In this document: positions 34,920 to 44,815 of the stretch, one piece after another
Position numbering within the stretch: the first letter of the stretch is position 1
How the letters are laid out: every line of letters begins with the position of its first letter
NCBI RefSeq assembly: GCF_900178525.1
Contig: NZ_FXDJ01000006.1
Span: 496,001-560,000 of the forward strand
Length of the DNA stretch: 64,000 nt
Direction of reading: 5' to 3'
Origin: Massilibacteroides vaginae
Lineage (GTDB): Bacteria > Bacteroidota > Bacteroidia > Bacteroidales > Tannerellaceae
Notes under the pieces: generated by a model
Told to the model about the DNA's origin: nothing
Database searches by the model: none
The model's input: only the letters and a program-made list of their open reading frames with translations
Program-made: the position numbers and the translations under genes

Positions 34920-35312
34920 TTATTGAACTTCACCTCTTATTGTTAAAACGAAACTACCGGTTTTACCATTGCTGTAAACAGATATTGTTTTAGCAAACGG
35001 ACCCGGACGTCCTTTAGGATCAAACGTAATTTTGACCTCACCTGTCTTTCCCGGAGCAATAGGCTCTTTTGTCCAAACCGGAGTGGTACAACCACAAGAC
35101 GCGATAACACGTGTAAGTACCAAAGGAGCATCTCCCGTATTCGATATTTTAAAAGTATGCGTTACTGTTCCGTTATCTTCCTGAATTGTACCGAAATCGT
35201 GCGTTGCTGTTTCGGCAGCAATAACAGCTTGGCTTTGAGCAAAAGCTCCTCCTGTCATTAAAAGTAAAGACATGAAAATAAATACAATCTGTTTCATACG
35301 TTCTTTATTCAT
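34920..35312 (-). CDS. Exported single DUF1573 protein, 130 residues
   Basis: It has a signal peptide (~6-25, ending AFAQ) and one DUF1573 module with the conserved SCGCTTPVW and FDPKGRPGPFAKTISVYSN. ATG 35312 or ATG 35297 (MKQIVFIF) may be used. It is directly followed by the three-module paralogue at zero spacing and preceded by the alpha-2-macroglobulin gene at 59 bp. The order suggests a transcript A2M-DUF1573-DUF1573-meaB. Confidence 0.85.
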   Translation of the reverse strand: MNKERMKQIVFIFMSLLLMTGGAFAQSQAVIAAETATHDFGTIQEDNGTVTHTFKISNTGDAPLVLTRVIASCGCTTPVWTKEPIAPGKTGEVKITFDPKGRPGPFAKTISVYSNGKTGSFVLTIRGEVQ

Positions 35313-35371
35313 TTATAATTAATTACTCGCAAAGTTAATAAATTTCAAACATTAGGTTGTTCCTTTGATGT

Positions 35372-38300
35372 TTAATCTTTTATAATAAGACGTCCTCCTT
35401 CTGTGTGAGAAGTATATTCCGGTGCATATAAACACTGAATTGAAGCAGGTCCCGAAGCATATTCTCCGTTTCTTGAAACGTATACACCATATTCAATAAC
35501 ATAAGTTCCTTCAGGCAGACGATCAAAGAAAAATTGTTCGGACACATCCTTTGAGCTTCTGTAATAGAACGCACCATCGCGGTATTGTGTTCCCGACAAT
35601 TGGTCTGTAGGCTCGAAACAACCCGCGCGCATATCTTTTAAATGTACGTAAGTCATCTCCTGTTTTGTTCGTATGGTTAGGCGCACAACAGCTTTATCCC
35701 CTATACGAAGCGTTTCCCCTTCTTGTAAAGCGACTAACTGAAGTCCTTTATCCGATGCTTTTTCTACAAATATCTTCTTCTCTACACTCAGATCACCTTT
35801 ATGTTTGGTGACCTGATCCATTGGAACAAAATACTGATTATACAATGCTCCCCAAGCCGGATTATTCCCTTCTTTACGGATTGTCAGTTTTTCGTTTCCG
35901 GATATTTCTGCCGACTTACGTACGGTCTTGCTATATCCGATTCCCTTGGTGCCATTTTGGGTATCTATAACTTCATTGCCCCAGTTAACAATCACCCGGT
36001 TATCTTCTGCCAGCCAATCTCCTCCCGTCAGCAATAAGGCATATACAGCATTGAGTGTGGCAGGAGTTGTTTCCCAGTTTTGCGTACGTTTCTGATTCAG
36101 CAACCATTGCTTCATCTTATCTACATCCATGTCTTTAACCGGGATTTCAGCAAAAGCAGTCATCAGTAATGTATGTGTTTCGATAGGCGACACGGGAGAA
36201 AAACCATTCCTACGGTTATTCGCCCAATAAAGCCCTTGTTCTTCCGATTGAGTAGCCGTACGCTTAAACCAGTTCATGATAGTTTCCGCCTTTTCTTTCT
36301 TACCGTTTCTGTGTAAAAGCAATGCTGTTTGAACACGCATACGCATTGGCAGCTTCTCCCATTGGCTTTCTGCCTGATCGGTATAGAAACGAATGGCTTC
36401 GCGCGTTCCTCTTTCTTCCGGAATATCCCGGTATTGACTACGCATAAGTACATAATCCAGTTGCCATCCGGAAGGAGACATATTCTTCCAGTTCTGGTTA
36501 TGTTTTTTCAGCAACTCAAAATCTTTTTCAATCTGATTGTCCAAATAACGAAGCGCATTCATTTGCATTTCTTTCTCCGACTGAGCATATTGTACCGCAT
36601 TCAGATTAACAAGATCAGCCATTCCTTGCAGAATAGAGGTCGTTACATATCGATCTGCCCCGAAACCACTGAACCATCCCCAGGCACCGTCTTCACGTTG
36701 CAGACGAATTAATTCCTGAAGCGCCTCGGCATGCTGACTTTCCGCGCGATTAAGATCAAACAACGTATTCAAACGTTGAATTTGTTCGGTTTCATTTTCC
36801 GCTTCCAATACCCAAGGAGTTTCTTCAAGCAAGACATTCTTCAACTCTTCATTCTTTTCCAGGTTAGACAACAACGAGTTCGCATCTTTGCCTGCAGCCG
36901 TCCATTGGTCAATGATTTTACGCATACGAGAATTAGCCTGTACAATAGAAGTTGCCAGAATATTACTATAATAGGAAGTAAACCAAGCAGACGCACTATT
37001 ATTGGATGGACGAGTAAGGTTGGGCAATGCTTGCACAGCATACCAGATCGGATTTGCACTTACCTCTAACGTTTGTAGATAAGGTTTATACGAAGCCGTG
37101 CTATTTCCGGGAATAGCAATCGTCTTTTCACCACCACTCTTCAGATAGATTGGAGTAGTTTCCGTCACTAAAATCTCGTTTGACAGAACGGGTAACAAAT
37201 GCTGTTCTCCGTCGCTAACGGTTTCAGTATCCGCGATAATGCGTACGCCGAGCAATTCGTTTCCTGCGGGAACCGGGATAGTCCAGTTGGCCGTTGTTTG
37301 CTGTCCGGCAGCCAGATCGAATGGATATTGAGATTTCGTAAGGCAAACTATAGGTTCGTCAGTCGCAGGATCAAACAGTTCCAAGCGCACTTTTCCTGCC
37401 AATAAACCCTCCGATCGGTTAATCACTTGTGTACTAATATTTACTTCGTCTCCCTTACGAACAAAGCGCGGAAGATTAGGTAAAACCATCAACGGTTTAT
37501 TCGAAACAACTTCTTTCGTTAATTGCCCATAACTCATATCTTTCGTATGTGCCAGCGTTTGAAACTTCCAGGTTGTATTGCTCTCAGGCAAAGTAAAGTT
37601 GACCGTAAGCGCACCGTCTTTATCCGTTCTTAAAACCGGGAAGAAGAACGCTGTTTCATTAAAGTTCTTTCTTAAAGACACCTTCTCGGTTGCTCCGGTT
37701 GCTGTACGATCATCTTGATCAAGTTTAGAAAATGCCGCTACATCCATTTCTTCTTCAGCCGCTTCTGCTGTAACCATATCTGCTACCGGTGCCGCGTTTT
37801 TCATCGTTAAAGATGCCCGGGACTGGCGAGTGGAATACGCATAGGTCCTCAACATTGCCATATCCCAATTAAACCGACTGTATTCAAAGTTGGAAATAGC
37901 TGCATATTTCACATCACCGGTCAGATACATTCCGGCAGCTAAGTAAGAACGATTTTCACGGAAAGCAGAAGCATTCAAATACGAACGATCCCAGATGGAA
38001 AGATACCACTTGAAAGATGTAATCGCGTCTAATGAGGCATCATACATAGAAGCCAGTACTTCTGCTGTGGCAGGTAAAGAGTCGGGAGTAAGTACTTTCA
38101 GTTTCCAGCTTTCTTTATTACCGGGCATTAACTTATCGCGGAATGTTTCCGTTTTGATTGTTAATGTTTTGCTCGGTACTTTTTTGGTTATATTTATTTG
38201 TCGGGTATATAATTTGCCTTCTTTAATGAAAGTAAATAAAGCCACTACCCCATCACCATAGGTTTCTAAGAAAGGCACCGTTATTTTGCGGTTTTCGTCA

Positions 38301-41023
38301 GACAGTTCAAAACGTTTACGGGATACCACTTTGTTGGCTGAAACCAATTCGTAAAGAACATAAGCCTTTTTGTGCGACGTACCAAAAACAAACTCTACCT
38401 CTTCTCCCGGTTGAGCGGAAAGATCATCCATAACCAACCATATATCCGAGAAAACGGGTGGGCGTTTATCTTTTTCAGTATAAAGAATCACATCCTGCGT
38501 CAATTCTACCGGACGGTTTTTTGCATCAGAAGTTTCAAACTTAATCCGGTAACTGCCGGAAGCTAATTCAGAAAAGACTGTCGATGAAATCGGCTCGTCT
38601 GTCGTAAACTGTCCTTGCGTAACGATATTGCCTTCCTTCTTTTCGATCGACGTTGCTCCTTTTTTCTTTTCATGTATCAGGCTATAAATCGTATATTTTC
38701 CCTGCGAACGAACAGGTTCTCCGTTTAATGTCTGAGCACTTACCTGTACGGACAGATCTTCGTTTTTCATCTGTTCGGTAAGGTTTGTAGATAATACAAT
38801 ACTACTGCTGCCAACAGAGAACCGGGAGTTTGTTTCCTGTGTTTCGCCTTTACTGTCGCTCACTGTTGCCGAGACTTCATACGATACATAATTCGCCCAA
38901 GCCTGTATTCCGTTCTGTTTTTCCGGCACAAAATCAAATGAGAAATTGCCGTTTTCGTCCAGCGTAGTTTCCCCTTGCAATACTTGTGTTTCAGCGAAAG
39001 AAGGCACACCATAATAGAAGAATCGGAACGGACGAAGCAACACACGGTAACTTACCTTTCCGGCTTGCAACGCAACGCCTGAATAGGTTTGCGCCTTACC
39101 TTCGATCTTCACACTATCGCCAAAAGTGATCTCTCCCTTGATCGGACTGATTTCTATGTTGAAAGAAGGACGTTTATACTCTTCAACCTGAAGAGAAACT
39201 GTTGTATTTTCAGTAGATAGGGTAAACCTTCCGTTTAATCCCTGACGAGGCAACGTAAACTCACCATTAAACGACCCAAATTCGTTTGTTGTAAAATCGC
39301 GGGTAACCACCTCTTTATGATTTGCATCTCTTAAAATAACCTTGACTGCCCGGTTCGGCAATACAACGCGATCTTCCTTGTTTCCACTATAAGCTATTCC
39401 TTTAAAACAAACAGATTGCCCCGGACGATATAACCCTCTGTCGGTAAATAAAACCACTTGCGTTTTCTCCTCACTATTCGTAACGCTTTCGCCAAAGCGA
39501 TTATTCGCCAAATAGATTGAGGTGAGAGGCGTAAACTTATCATCCCGGTTTACGGCACGGAAATAACGGATTTTATCATTCGCTGCTATTTGAGCTATAC
39601 CGTTAGTGTCTGTCTGCACAGAATCGATCTGCACAATTTCATTTTGGTGTGATTTATATAACAAGACTAAAGCCTTCTCGATCGGCTTTCCGGATTGCAT
39701 ATCCGTAACTAAAACTTCTGCACCTCCGCCTGTTGCAGAACGGGACACGGAAGCTATTTTACTAAAGAAAATATATTGTGATGATTTCAGGTTCGTATTC
39801 GGTACACTCACCTCGAACTCGTAGATACCATTTCTATCCAAACCACTCAGCCACACAGTCGTATCCACCAACTGGTAGGTATTGGGTATATCCAAAGAAG
39901 AGTTTACCTGACGAATAAGTTTACGATTCGCTTTTTTCTGCCCTTCCCTCTTTCCATACCAATAATCAGCAACATTGATGTCTTCCGGTTTTATATCCGT
40001 TTCATACATCTTTATGCTAACAGACTTCACATTTTTATATTTCAGACTCATCTTCACCTCCTGACCCGGATATAAAACAGTAGGTATACTCACATTCAGA
40101 TCCGGATTTTGCATAGAGGTCAGCTTATTCTTAAAAAAGTTGATTCGCTCATACTGCGGATATGTTTTTATCGCCCGTTCGCAAAGAGCCATAATCTCTC
40201 CATTTAAAGAGCTTGCATTCGGATCGCCCGAGCGGTAAGTTTCATACTCCATCGCTCCAACACGGTTTATCCATATTTCAGCTGCAAAGTCGGCCGTAGA
40301 ATAAGTGTTATACAAGCTATCCAATGAAGCAAGATACGCCGTCCGTTCATTCGCAAATTGGGTGTTCCGGTGTTTAAACTCCGTATAATCCAACTCTGCC
40401 AACATCAAAGCCTTCTGATCACCGGCTCCTTTTTTATAGGTGATTAATTTTTGATACAACTCATCTGTAGGATCAACCTCCAGCACACGATAAAGCAGAT
40501 AATCATATAAAGTAGGTCGCAGTTTTTCATCCTTACCGGAGTTGAGCAGTTCGGCATACCGGTTAATCGGAATTTCTTGCAATAGTGCTTCCGGTTGAAG
40601 TGACAACTGATACTCTTTCTTTATCTTTTCTTCAAACAGATTTGTTGTCCATTCATTTATATCTTCCGGCACAAAACCAACGATAGGAGTACGCTGTCTG
40701 TACTTCCACGCGTTTTGTTGCTCAAAACTCGAATACATTTCAGCAATAAGGGAATGAAGGATCGCCGCCTCTTCCGGTTTATTACATGACGCTGCGTATA
40801 CCTCTATCTCTTTAATAAGAGCCGGATAACGCGCTTCATCTATTTCTGTTTCATTTTTTATTTTTTCAACCAGTTTTTTGATCAGAGCAGATGTATCTTT
40901 TTCTTTAATTGCCAGCGTAATCATTTGCGTATTATTTACAACGGTTTCTGCTTTTGAGTAAAATATAGGTAAAGAAACGCCACAGAGTAGTACCAAAATA
41001 AGAGCTATTGCTATTTTTTTCAT
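35372..41023 (-). CDS. Alpha-2-macroglobulin family protein without thioester
   Basis: At 1883 residues this is the largest protein here. A signal peptide lies at ~1-25 (MKKIAIALILVLLCGVSLPIF...KAE) and no lipobox is visible. It has successive MG beta domains; an MG2-like region at ~400-560 includes FTDRGLYRPGQSVCFKG. A bait-like linker is at ~1090-1130 (AAEEEMDVAAF), followed by TAFFFPVLRTDKDG-type sequence and a helical TED-like toroid (~1330-1660) with EDGAWGWFSGFGADRYVT. Where catalytic A2Ms have CxEQ after NPxWYAVQALP, this protein has NSASAW, so it cannot form the thioester trap. Such proteins may protect the envelope or handle peptides; function is unproven. Confidence 0.9.
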   Translation of the reverse strand: MKKIAIALILVLLCGVSLPIFYSKAETVVNNTQMITLAIKEKDTSALIKKLVEKIKNETEIDEARYPALIKEIEVYAASCNKPEEAAILHSLIAEMYSSFEQQNAWKYRQRTPIVGFVPEDINEWTTNLFEEKIKKEYQLSLQPEALLQEIPINRYAELLNSGKDEKLRPTLYDYLLYRVLEVDPTDELYQKLITYKKGAGDQKALMLAELDYTEFKHRNTQFANERTAYLASLDSLYNTYSTADFAAEIWINRVGAMEYETYRSGDPNASSLNGEIMALCERAIKTYPQYERINFFKNKLTSMQNPDLNVSIPTVLYPGQEVKMSLKYKNVKSVSIKMYETDIKPEDINVADYWYGKREGQKKANRKLIRQVNSSLDIPNTYQLVDTTVWLSGLDRNGIYEFEVSVPNTNLKSSQYIFFSKIASVSRSATGGGAEVLVTDMQSGKPIEKALVLLYKSHQNEIVQIDSVQTDTNGIAQIAANDKIRYFRAVNRDDKFTPLTSIYLANNRFGESVTNSEEKTQVVLFTDRGLYRPGQSVCFKGIAYSGNKEDRVVLPNRAVKVILRDANHKEVVTRDFTTNEFGSFNGEFTLPRQGLNGRFTLSTENTTVSLQVEEYKRPSFNIEISPIKGEITFGDSVKIEGKAQTYSGVALQAGKVSYRVLLRPFRFFYYGVPSFAETQVLQGETTLDENGNFSFDFVPEKQNGIQAWANYVSYEVSATVSDSKGETQETNSRFSVGSSSIVLSTNLTEQMKNEDLSVQVSAQTLNGEPVRSQGKYTIYSLIHEKKKGATSIEKKEGNIVTQGQFTTDEPISSTVFSELASGSYRIKFETSDAKNRPVELTQDVILYTEKDKRPPVFSDIWLVMDDLSAQPGEEVEFVFGTSHKKAYVLYELVSANKVVSRKRFELSDENRKITVPFLETYGDGVVALFTFIKEGKLYTRQINITKKVPSKTLTIKTETFRDKLMPGNKESWKLKVLTPDSLPATAEVLASMYDASLDAITSFKWYLSIWDRSYLNASAFRENRSYLAAGMYLTGDVKYAAISNFEYSRFNWDMAMLRTYAYSTRQSRASLTMKNAAPVADMVTAEAAEEEMDVAAFSKLDQDDRTATGATEKVSLRKNFNETAFFFPVLRTDKDGALTVNFTLPESNTTWKFQTLAHTKDMSYGQLTKEVVSNKPLMVLPNLPRFVRKGDEVNISTQVINRSEGLLAGKVRLELFDPATDEPIVCLTKSQYPFDLAAGQQTTANWTIPVPAGNELLGVRIIADTETVSDGEQHLLPVLSNEILVTETTPIYLKSGGEKTIAIPGNSTASYKPYLQTLEVSANPIWYAVQALPNLTRPSNNSASAWFTSYYSNILATSIVQANSRMRKIIDQWTAAGKDANSLLSNLEKNEELKNVLLEETPWVLEAENETEQIQRLNTLFDLNRAESQHAEALQELIRLQREDGAWGWFSGFGADRYVTTSILQGMADLVNLNAVQYAQSEKEMQMNALRYLDNQIEKDFELLKKHNQNWKNMSPSGWQLDYVLMRSQYRDIPEERGTREAIRFYTDQAESQWEKLPMRMRVQTALLLHRNGKKEKAETIMNWFKRTATQSEEQGLYWANNRRNGFSPVSPIETHTLLMTAFAEIPVKDMDVDKMKQWLLNQKRTQNWETTPATLNAVYALLLTGGDWLAEDNRVIVNWGNEVIDTQNGTKGIGYSKTVRKSAEISGNEKLTIRKEGNNPAWGALYNQYFVPMDQVTKHKGDLSVEKKIFVEKASDKGLQLVALQEGETLRIGDKAVVRLTIRTKQEMTYVHLKDMRAGCFEPTDQLSGTQYRDGAFYYRSSKDVSEQFFFDRLPEGTYVIEYGVYVSRNGEYASGPASIQCLYAPEYTSHTEGGRLIIKD

Positions 41024-41143
41024 TTCCCTTTGAGTTTATAGGTAAAACAATCTACATAAAAGTATAGATACAAAGAATGTCTAAAAAAGAGTGAATAAAC
41101 GGTTAATAAGGTGTAAATCTACTAAAAAAAATCCACAATCGAC

Positions 41144-41641
41144 TTAACGTTTGCGGATGTATGTGATAAAAGTAAACGGATATGCGTGCTTTTCATCGGC
41201 TTGACAAGACACTCGTTCGATCTCTGTCCAATCCGATTTATCGATCTCCGGAAAAAAGGTATCGGCACCTTCGAAAGCATGATGAATACGGGTAATGTAG
41301 AGTTTATCCGCTTGTTTTAATGCCAATTCATAAACAGCAGCCCCTCCTATAATAAACACTTCAGACTCTCCTTCGCATGCCGCCAATGCTTTCTCCAAAG
41401 AGTTAACAACCAAACAATTCGGATAAGACAGTCCTTCAGACGAAGACAGAACAATATTTTTCCGATTAGGCAAAGCTCCATTAGGCAAAGACTCAAATGT
41501 TTTGCGCCCCATAATTATCGTATGGCCACTCGTGATTTCCTTAAAACGCTTCAAGTCTTTCGGCAAGTGACAAAGCAGCTGTTGTTGCTTACCAATCGCT
41601 TGATTATCTGCTATCGCCACTATTAAAGAAAGAGTACTCAT
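41144..41641 (-). CDS. folA: Dihydrofolate reductase
   Basis: FolA reduces dihydrofolate with NADPH. The 165-residue protein shows LIVAIADNQAIGKQQQLLCHLPKDLKRFK, cited here as AIGKQQQLLCHLPKDL, with the catalytic acidic Asp in LPKDLKRFK. TSGHTIIMGRKTFESLP, FIIGGAAVYELAL and YITRIHHAFEGADTFFPEI follow. It lies 18 bp downstream of thyA, the usual coupling, because ThyA makes the dihydrofolate that FolA recycles. Confidence 0.96.
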   Translation of the reverse strand: MSTLSLIVAIADNQAIGKQQQLLCHLPKDLKRFKEITSGHTIIMGRKTFESLPNGALPNRKNIVLSSSEGLSYPNCLVVNSLEKALAACEGESEVFIIGGAAVYELALKQADKLYITRIHHAFEGADTFFPEIDKSDWTEIERVSCQADEKHAYPFTFITYIRKR

Positions 41642-41659
41642 ATCTGTTCTGTTTTAAAG

Positions 41660-42454
41660 TTATACAGCCACCTCGCCCTTAATATGCGGGTGTGGATCAT
41701 AACCGGTCAGTTCAAAATCCTCATATTTAAAATCGAAAATACTTTTCACTTCCGGATTAATCAGCATCTGAGGCAAGGCACGAAGTTCACGGGTCATTTG
41801 CAACTTTACCTGATCCAAGTGATTCAGATAAATATGCGCGTCTCCGAGTGTATGTACAAACTCTCCGGCTTGCAGTCCGGTTGCCTGTGCCATCATTTGC
41901 AGAAGAAGCGCGTAAGAAGCAATATTGAACGGTACGCCCAGAAAAATATCCGCACTACGCTGATACATTTGCAGACTTAACTTTCCGTTGGCCACATAGA
42001 ATTGGAAAAACATGTGACAAGGCGGTAGATTCATATTTTTCAGATCTCCCACATTCCATGCGTTAACAATGATCCGCCTTGAATCCGGATTATGCTTGAT
42101 CTGGTCAACAACCTCGCTGATTTGATCAATACTTCCTCCATCATAATCAGGCCACGAACGCCACTGATAACCATAAATATGTCCTAAATTACCATCCGCA
42201 TCGGCCCATTCATTCCAGATACGCACACCGTTATCCTGTAGATATTTCGCATTCGTATCCCCTTTCAGGAACCAAAGCAACTCGTATATAATTGATTTCA
42301 GATGCAGCTTCTTCGTAGTAAGCATCGGAAAACCATCCTCCAGATTAAACCGCATCTGATGTCCGAACACACTAAGTGTACCCGTTCCCGTACGATCTTC
42401 CTTTTTCACCCCTTCCGTCAGCACACGGTCAAGTAAAGACAAATATTGTTTCAT
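41660..42454 (-). CDS. thyA: Thymidylate synthase
   Basis: ThyA methylates dUMP using methylenetetrahydrofolate. The 264-residue length is typical. The catalytic Cys is Cys146 in [11 protein letters not shown]; other landmarks are [56 protein letters not shown] and [13 protein letters not shown] consensus minus-strand promoter at 42489-42518 gives a ~28-nt leader. folA follows in the same operon. Confidence 0.97.
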   Translation of the reverse strand: MKQYLSLLDRVLTEGVKKEDRTGTGTLSVFGHQMRFNLEDGFPMLTTKKLHLKSIIYELLWFLKGDTNAKYLQDNGVRIWNEWADADGNLGHIYGYQWRSWPDYDGGSIDQISEVVDQIKHNPDSRRIIVNAWNVGDLKNMNLPPCHMFFQFYVANGKLSLQMYQRSADIFLGVPFNIASYALLLQMMAQATGLQAGEFVHTLGDAHIYLNHLDQVKLQMTRELRALPQMLINPEVKSIFDFKYEDFELTGYDPHPHIKGEVAV

Positions 42455-42488
42455 TGTTTCATGCTTTCATTCCCAAATCAATTGGATG

Positions 42489-42518
42489 CAAAATTACAAA
42501 ACTAATTGTATATGGCAA
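42489..42518 (-). promoter_or_regulatory. Promoter of thyA-folA
   Basis: On the minus strand: TTG (42518-42516), a 19-bp spacer, TAATTTTG (42496-42489). An overlapping second box (42497-42504, TAGTTTTG) is also present. Confidence 0.6.
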
Positions 42519-42662
42519 TTCTCCGGAGTGAGGAAACGAATCAGATTATTCGGTGGGTACTTTATACTTCGGCAATAACTCCCGATACCATTTCTCCATA
42601 ATATGATTAGTTTTCAATAAAAATATTTCTCTTTTTTCTTGCAAAAGGGGTAGTACCGGTTT

Positions 42663-42670
42663 TATATTTG
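42663..42670 (+). promoter_or_regulatory. -7 box (TATATTTG) of the HU-HIG gene
   Basis: The box predicts a start near 42677 and a ~165-nt leader that contains the whole 22-bp tandem repeat. TTG occurs at 42639-42641 (21-bp spacing). Confidence 0.5.
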
Positions 42671-42686
42671 CAACCGTTCAACTAAA

Positions 42687-42772
42687 ATTTTGACGACCGT
42701 GCTTTTGTTTTTTGAGGGTCGTGCTTTTGTCTTTTGACGGCCGTGCTTTTATCTTTTGAGGAGCCTCAAAAA
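42687..42772 (+). repeat. 22-bp tandem repeat in the HU-HIG leader
   Basis: Four units start at 42691 (TGACGACCGTGCTTTTG), 42713 (TGAGGGTCGTGCTTTTG), 42735 (TGACGGCCGTGCTTTTA) and 42757 (TGAGGAGCCTC), exactly 22 bp apart. The last is part of an 18-bp perfect palindrome (TTTTGAGGAGCCTCAAAA). It lies downstream of the predicted start of transcription, so it may act as RNA leader as well as DNA. The remaining gap (42519-42662) shows no other feature. Confidence 0.85.
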
Positions 42773-42844
42773 TAATTTCACGCCTATATTTTAAGGATAA
42801 AACCCTTTATATAACCAAATTAACAGTAACTAAAACAATAACTC

Positions 42845-43447
42845 ATGAAAGAAGTATCTTACAGCATCTATGAAGTCTATAATTTACAGCAAGGAAAACA
42901 ACAAAAAATGCTTCAGGCGCGAATCAATTCCGCCGGAACAATAGACACAAAATCACTCTGTCAGCTAATAACCGAACGAAGCTCCATTTCCTCCGCAGAT
43001 GTAAAGGCAACATTAGATTCACTTAATTTTTTCTTTGAATACTATTTATCCCAAGGGTATAGTATTCAATTAGACGATTTGGGAATTTTCTCCTTAGGAT
43101 TAAAAAGCACCAGAAAACCGGAGACAGACAAAGACAATGCCCTCACGGTAAAAATCAACAGCATACACTTTCGCCCCTCTGTCAACTTAAAAAATCAGAT
43201 AGTAAAATTCAAATTAAAGCATAAACCCAAAAAGAAAAGTTCGGAGTATCCACAAGATGAACGCCTCAAACGAATACTCTACCACGTAGAAAAGCATCAC
43301 TACATCGATCTGAAAACCTGTGCCCCCCTAAACAAAACATCCCCCCACAAAGCCAAAGACGATTTACACCTCTTAACACAAAACGGACAACTGGAAGCCA
43401 TAGGCCGCACCAACAACCGAGTTTACATCCGAAATCAGCGTTTGTAA
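42845..43447 (+). CDS. HU-HIG type DNA-binding protein
   Basis: This 200-residue protein has two parts. Residues ~1-130 form an HU/IHF-like fold of the Bacteroidetes HIG type (TIDTKSLCQLITERSSISSADVKATLDSL, cited as TKSLCQLITERSSISSADVK, then IQLDDLGIFSLGL). Residues ~135-200, after a basic linker (KHKPKKKSSEY), resemble a winged helix ending in GRTNNRVYIRN. Proteins like this are widespread in Bacteroidetes and thought to be nucleoid-associated; the targets are unknown. The 22-bp tandem array in its own leader is a candidate autoregulatory site. Confidence 0.82.
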   Translation: MKEVSYSIYEVYNLQQGKQQKMLQARINSAGTIDTKSLCQLITERSSISSADVKATLDSLNFFFEYYLSQGYSIQLDDLGIFSLGLKSTRKPETDKDNALTVKINSIHFRPSVNLKNQIVKFKLKHKPKKKSSEYPQDERLKRILYHVEKHHYIDLKTCAPLNKTSPHKAKDDLHLLTQNGQLEAIGRTNNRVYIRNQRL

Positions 43448-43619
43448 AGGTTAAGTACCGGTGATTTAGGTATATGAGATCAATATCCGGCAACAAGGAA
43501 CAGTTGTTGAGAATTAGACCACAAAGGTCTTTTAGCGACATTTCAGTTGGAGTAATTTATTCCTGTCGCTTTATTTCATTCCACTTGTGAACAGAAAGTG
43601 TATTTTTTTTATAATAAAA

Positions 43620-43700
43620 CGACCTTTATCCTTTTCATAATCTTCAAGTTTTTTCTCGAAAAAGAAATTAACATGAAGATTATGTAAAAAATAAAGGTCG
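43620..43700. repeat. Long imperfect inverted repeat between convergent genes
   Basis: Outer arms CGACCTTTAT/ATAAAGGTCG and inner arms CATAATCTTCA/TGAAGATTATG (43620-43646 and 43674-43700) form a two-part stem interrupted by a small internal loop. An AGCGACA...TGTCGCT pair lies just before it (~43535-43570). It may act as a bidirectional terminator or be a small palindromic element; there is no long U-tract. Confidence 0.6.
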
Positions 43701-43722
43701 CTACAGAATATGATGTCACAGA

Positions 43723-44676
43723 TTATTTTACAAACGAAGCTTTCAATAAATAGTCAACACAACCTTTTACTCCTTCAAACTGGGTACCGGCTGTTATGCC
43801 CTCCAGTTCTACAAAGTAATCCTTGATACCATTGGCATAAGCTTGTTTAAAGATATTCTCAAAGTTCATCATTCCGGATTGTCCTAATACCGCTTTATCC
43901 TTAATGTGCAATACCTTGATTCTGTCCGAATATTTTTGCATATAAGCTACCGGGTCATTTTGTCCCATAACTGCCCAATACACATCCATTTCGAAAAACA
44001 CCAATGAAGGATCTGTTCTCTGAATAAAAGCATCATAGATTACCTCAATGCCCTTTGGCTGTTCTCTACCAAATCCACGACGCCCGAAAACCATATCTTC
44101 GCCTCCTGGTATTACACGTGCAAATTCCATTTCATGATTATGGTAGCCAAATGATAATCCGGCAGCTTTCGCTATTTGTCCGGCTTCATTAAACACCTCA
44201 CAAACACGAGCCACTTCTTCCACATTGCGAGTAGACGGTTGTCCCGGTTGAATCAAGTAAGTAACACCAATTTTCGCATGATCATCAGCCGCTCTCTTCC
44301 AAAAGTCAGCGATTTCTCCTTTATTGGCCGCAGTATATTCCCGAACAGGAGGATTTACGTGCGTACTGGTTATTTTCAAGCCGGCATCTTCTGCCATTTT
44401 CTTGAATTCTACCATATCAACACCATTAATCGTTCCTTCTTTGTAACCTGCAAGTTCAATTGTAGAATAACCCATCTGACCAATCTTTTTCAAACCTCCC
44501 GGCACGTCTTCATAAAGTTCCTTTCCCAAAGAATAAATTTGCAAGCCGATGTTCTTCTTAGCTGATGATGATGTTTTCATCGTTGTAGAAGCCACCGCCT
44601 GAGTAGTTTTCCCAGCCAGTAAACCTCCTAAAGTAAGGAGAGACGCTCCTTTGATAAAATCTCGTCTGTTTGACAT
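43723..44676 (-). CDS. Exported sugar isomerase/epimerase-like TIM barrel
   Basis: This 317-residue protein is of the xylose-isomerase-like AP_endonuc_2 superfamily. The N-terminus MSNRRDFIKGASLLTLGGLLAG looks like a Tat signal of the NRRDFIKG type. Barrel features include GLQIYSLGKEL, YSTIELAGY, ITSTHVNPP, FGYHNHEMEF, VFFEMDVYWA, VLHIKDKAVLG and YFVELEG, with His/Glu/Asp metal ligands. In Bacteroidetes such proteins act with DUF1080 hydrolases and sugar oxidoreductases in periplasmic keto-sugar pathways. The neighbours here (DUF1080, FAD oxidoreductase, mutarotase) fit, but the substrate is unknown. Confidence 0.85.
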   Translation of the reverse strand: MSNRRDFIKGASLLTLGGLLAGKTTQAVASTTMKTSSSAKKNIGLQIYSLGKELYEDVPGGLKKIGQMGYSTIELAGYKEGTINGVDMVEFKKMAEDAGLKITSTHVNPPVREYTAANKGEIADFWKRAADDHAKIGVTYLIQPGQPSTRNVEEVARVCEVFNEAGQIAKAAGLSFGYHNHEMEFARVIPGGEDMVFGRRGFGREQPKGIEVIYDAFIQRTDPSLVFFEMDVYWAVMGQNDPVAYMQKYSDRIKVLHIKDKAVLGQSGMMNFENIFKQAYANGIKDYFVELEGITAGTQFEGVKGCVDYLLKASFVK

Positions 44677-44815
44677 AACAATATTGTTTTAGGTTTTATT
44701 TCTTTGTAAGCACGAATTTAGTAATTTCATCGAATATTCGTTTCATATTGGTGACCCTTCATTTTGTAAAGGGTATGTTTTAACAGAAATTTATCATTAA
44801 CATAAATAGAACGAT

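Noticed and set aside
42546-42599. 17-codon ORF (MEKWYRELLPKYKVPTE) on the minus strand, open ~25 codons further upstream
   Set aside because: Looks peptide-like, possibly a gene remnant, but an open run of this length is expected by chance and it overlaps the promoter region of the HU-HIG gene.
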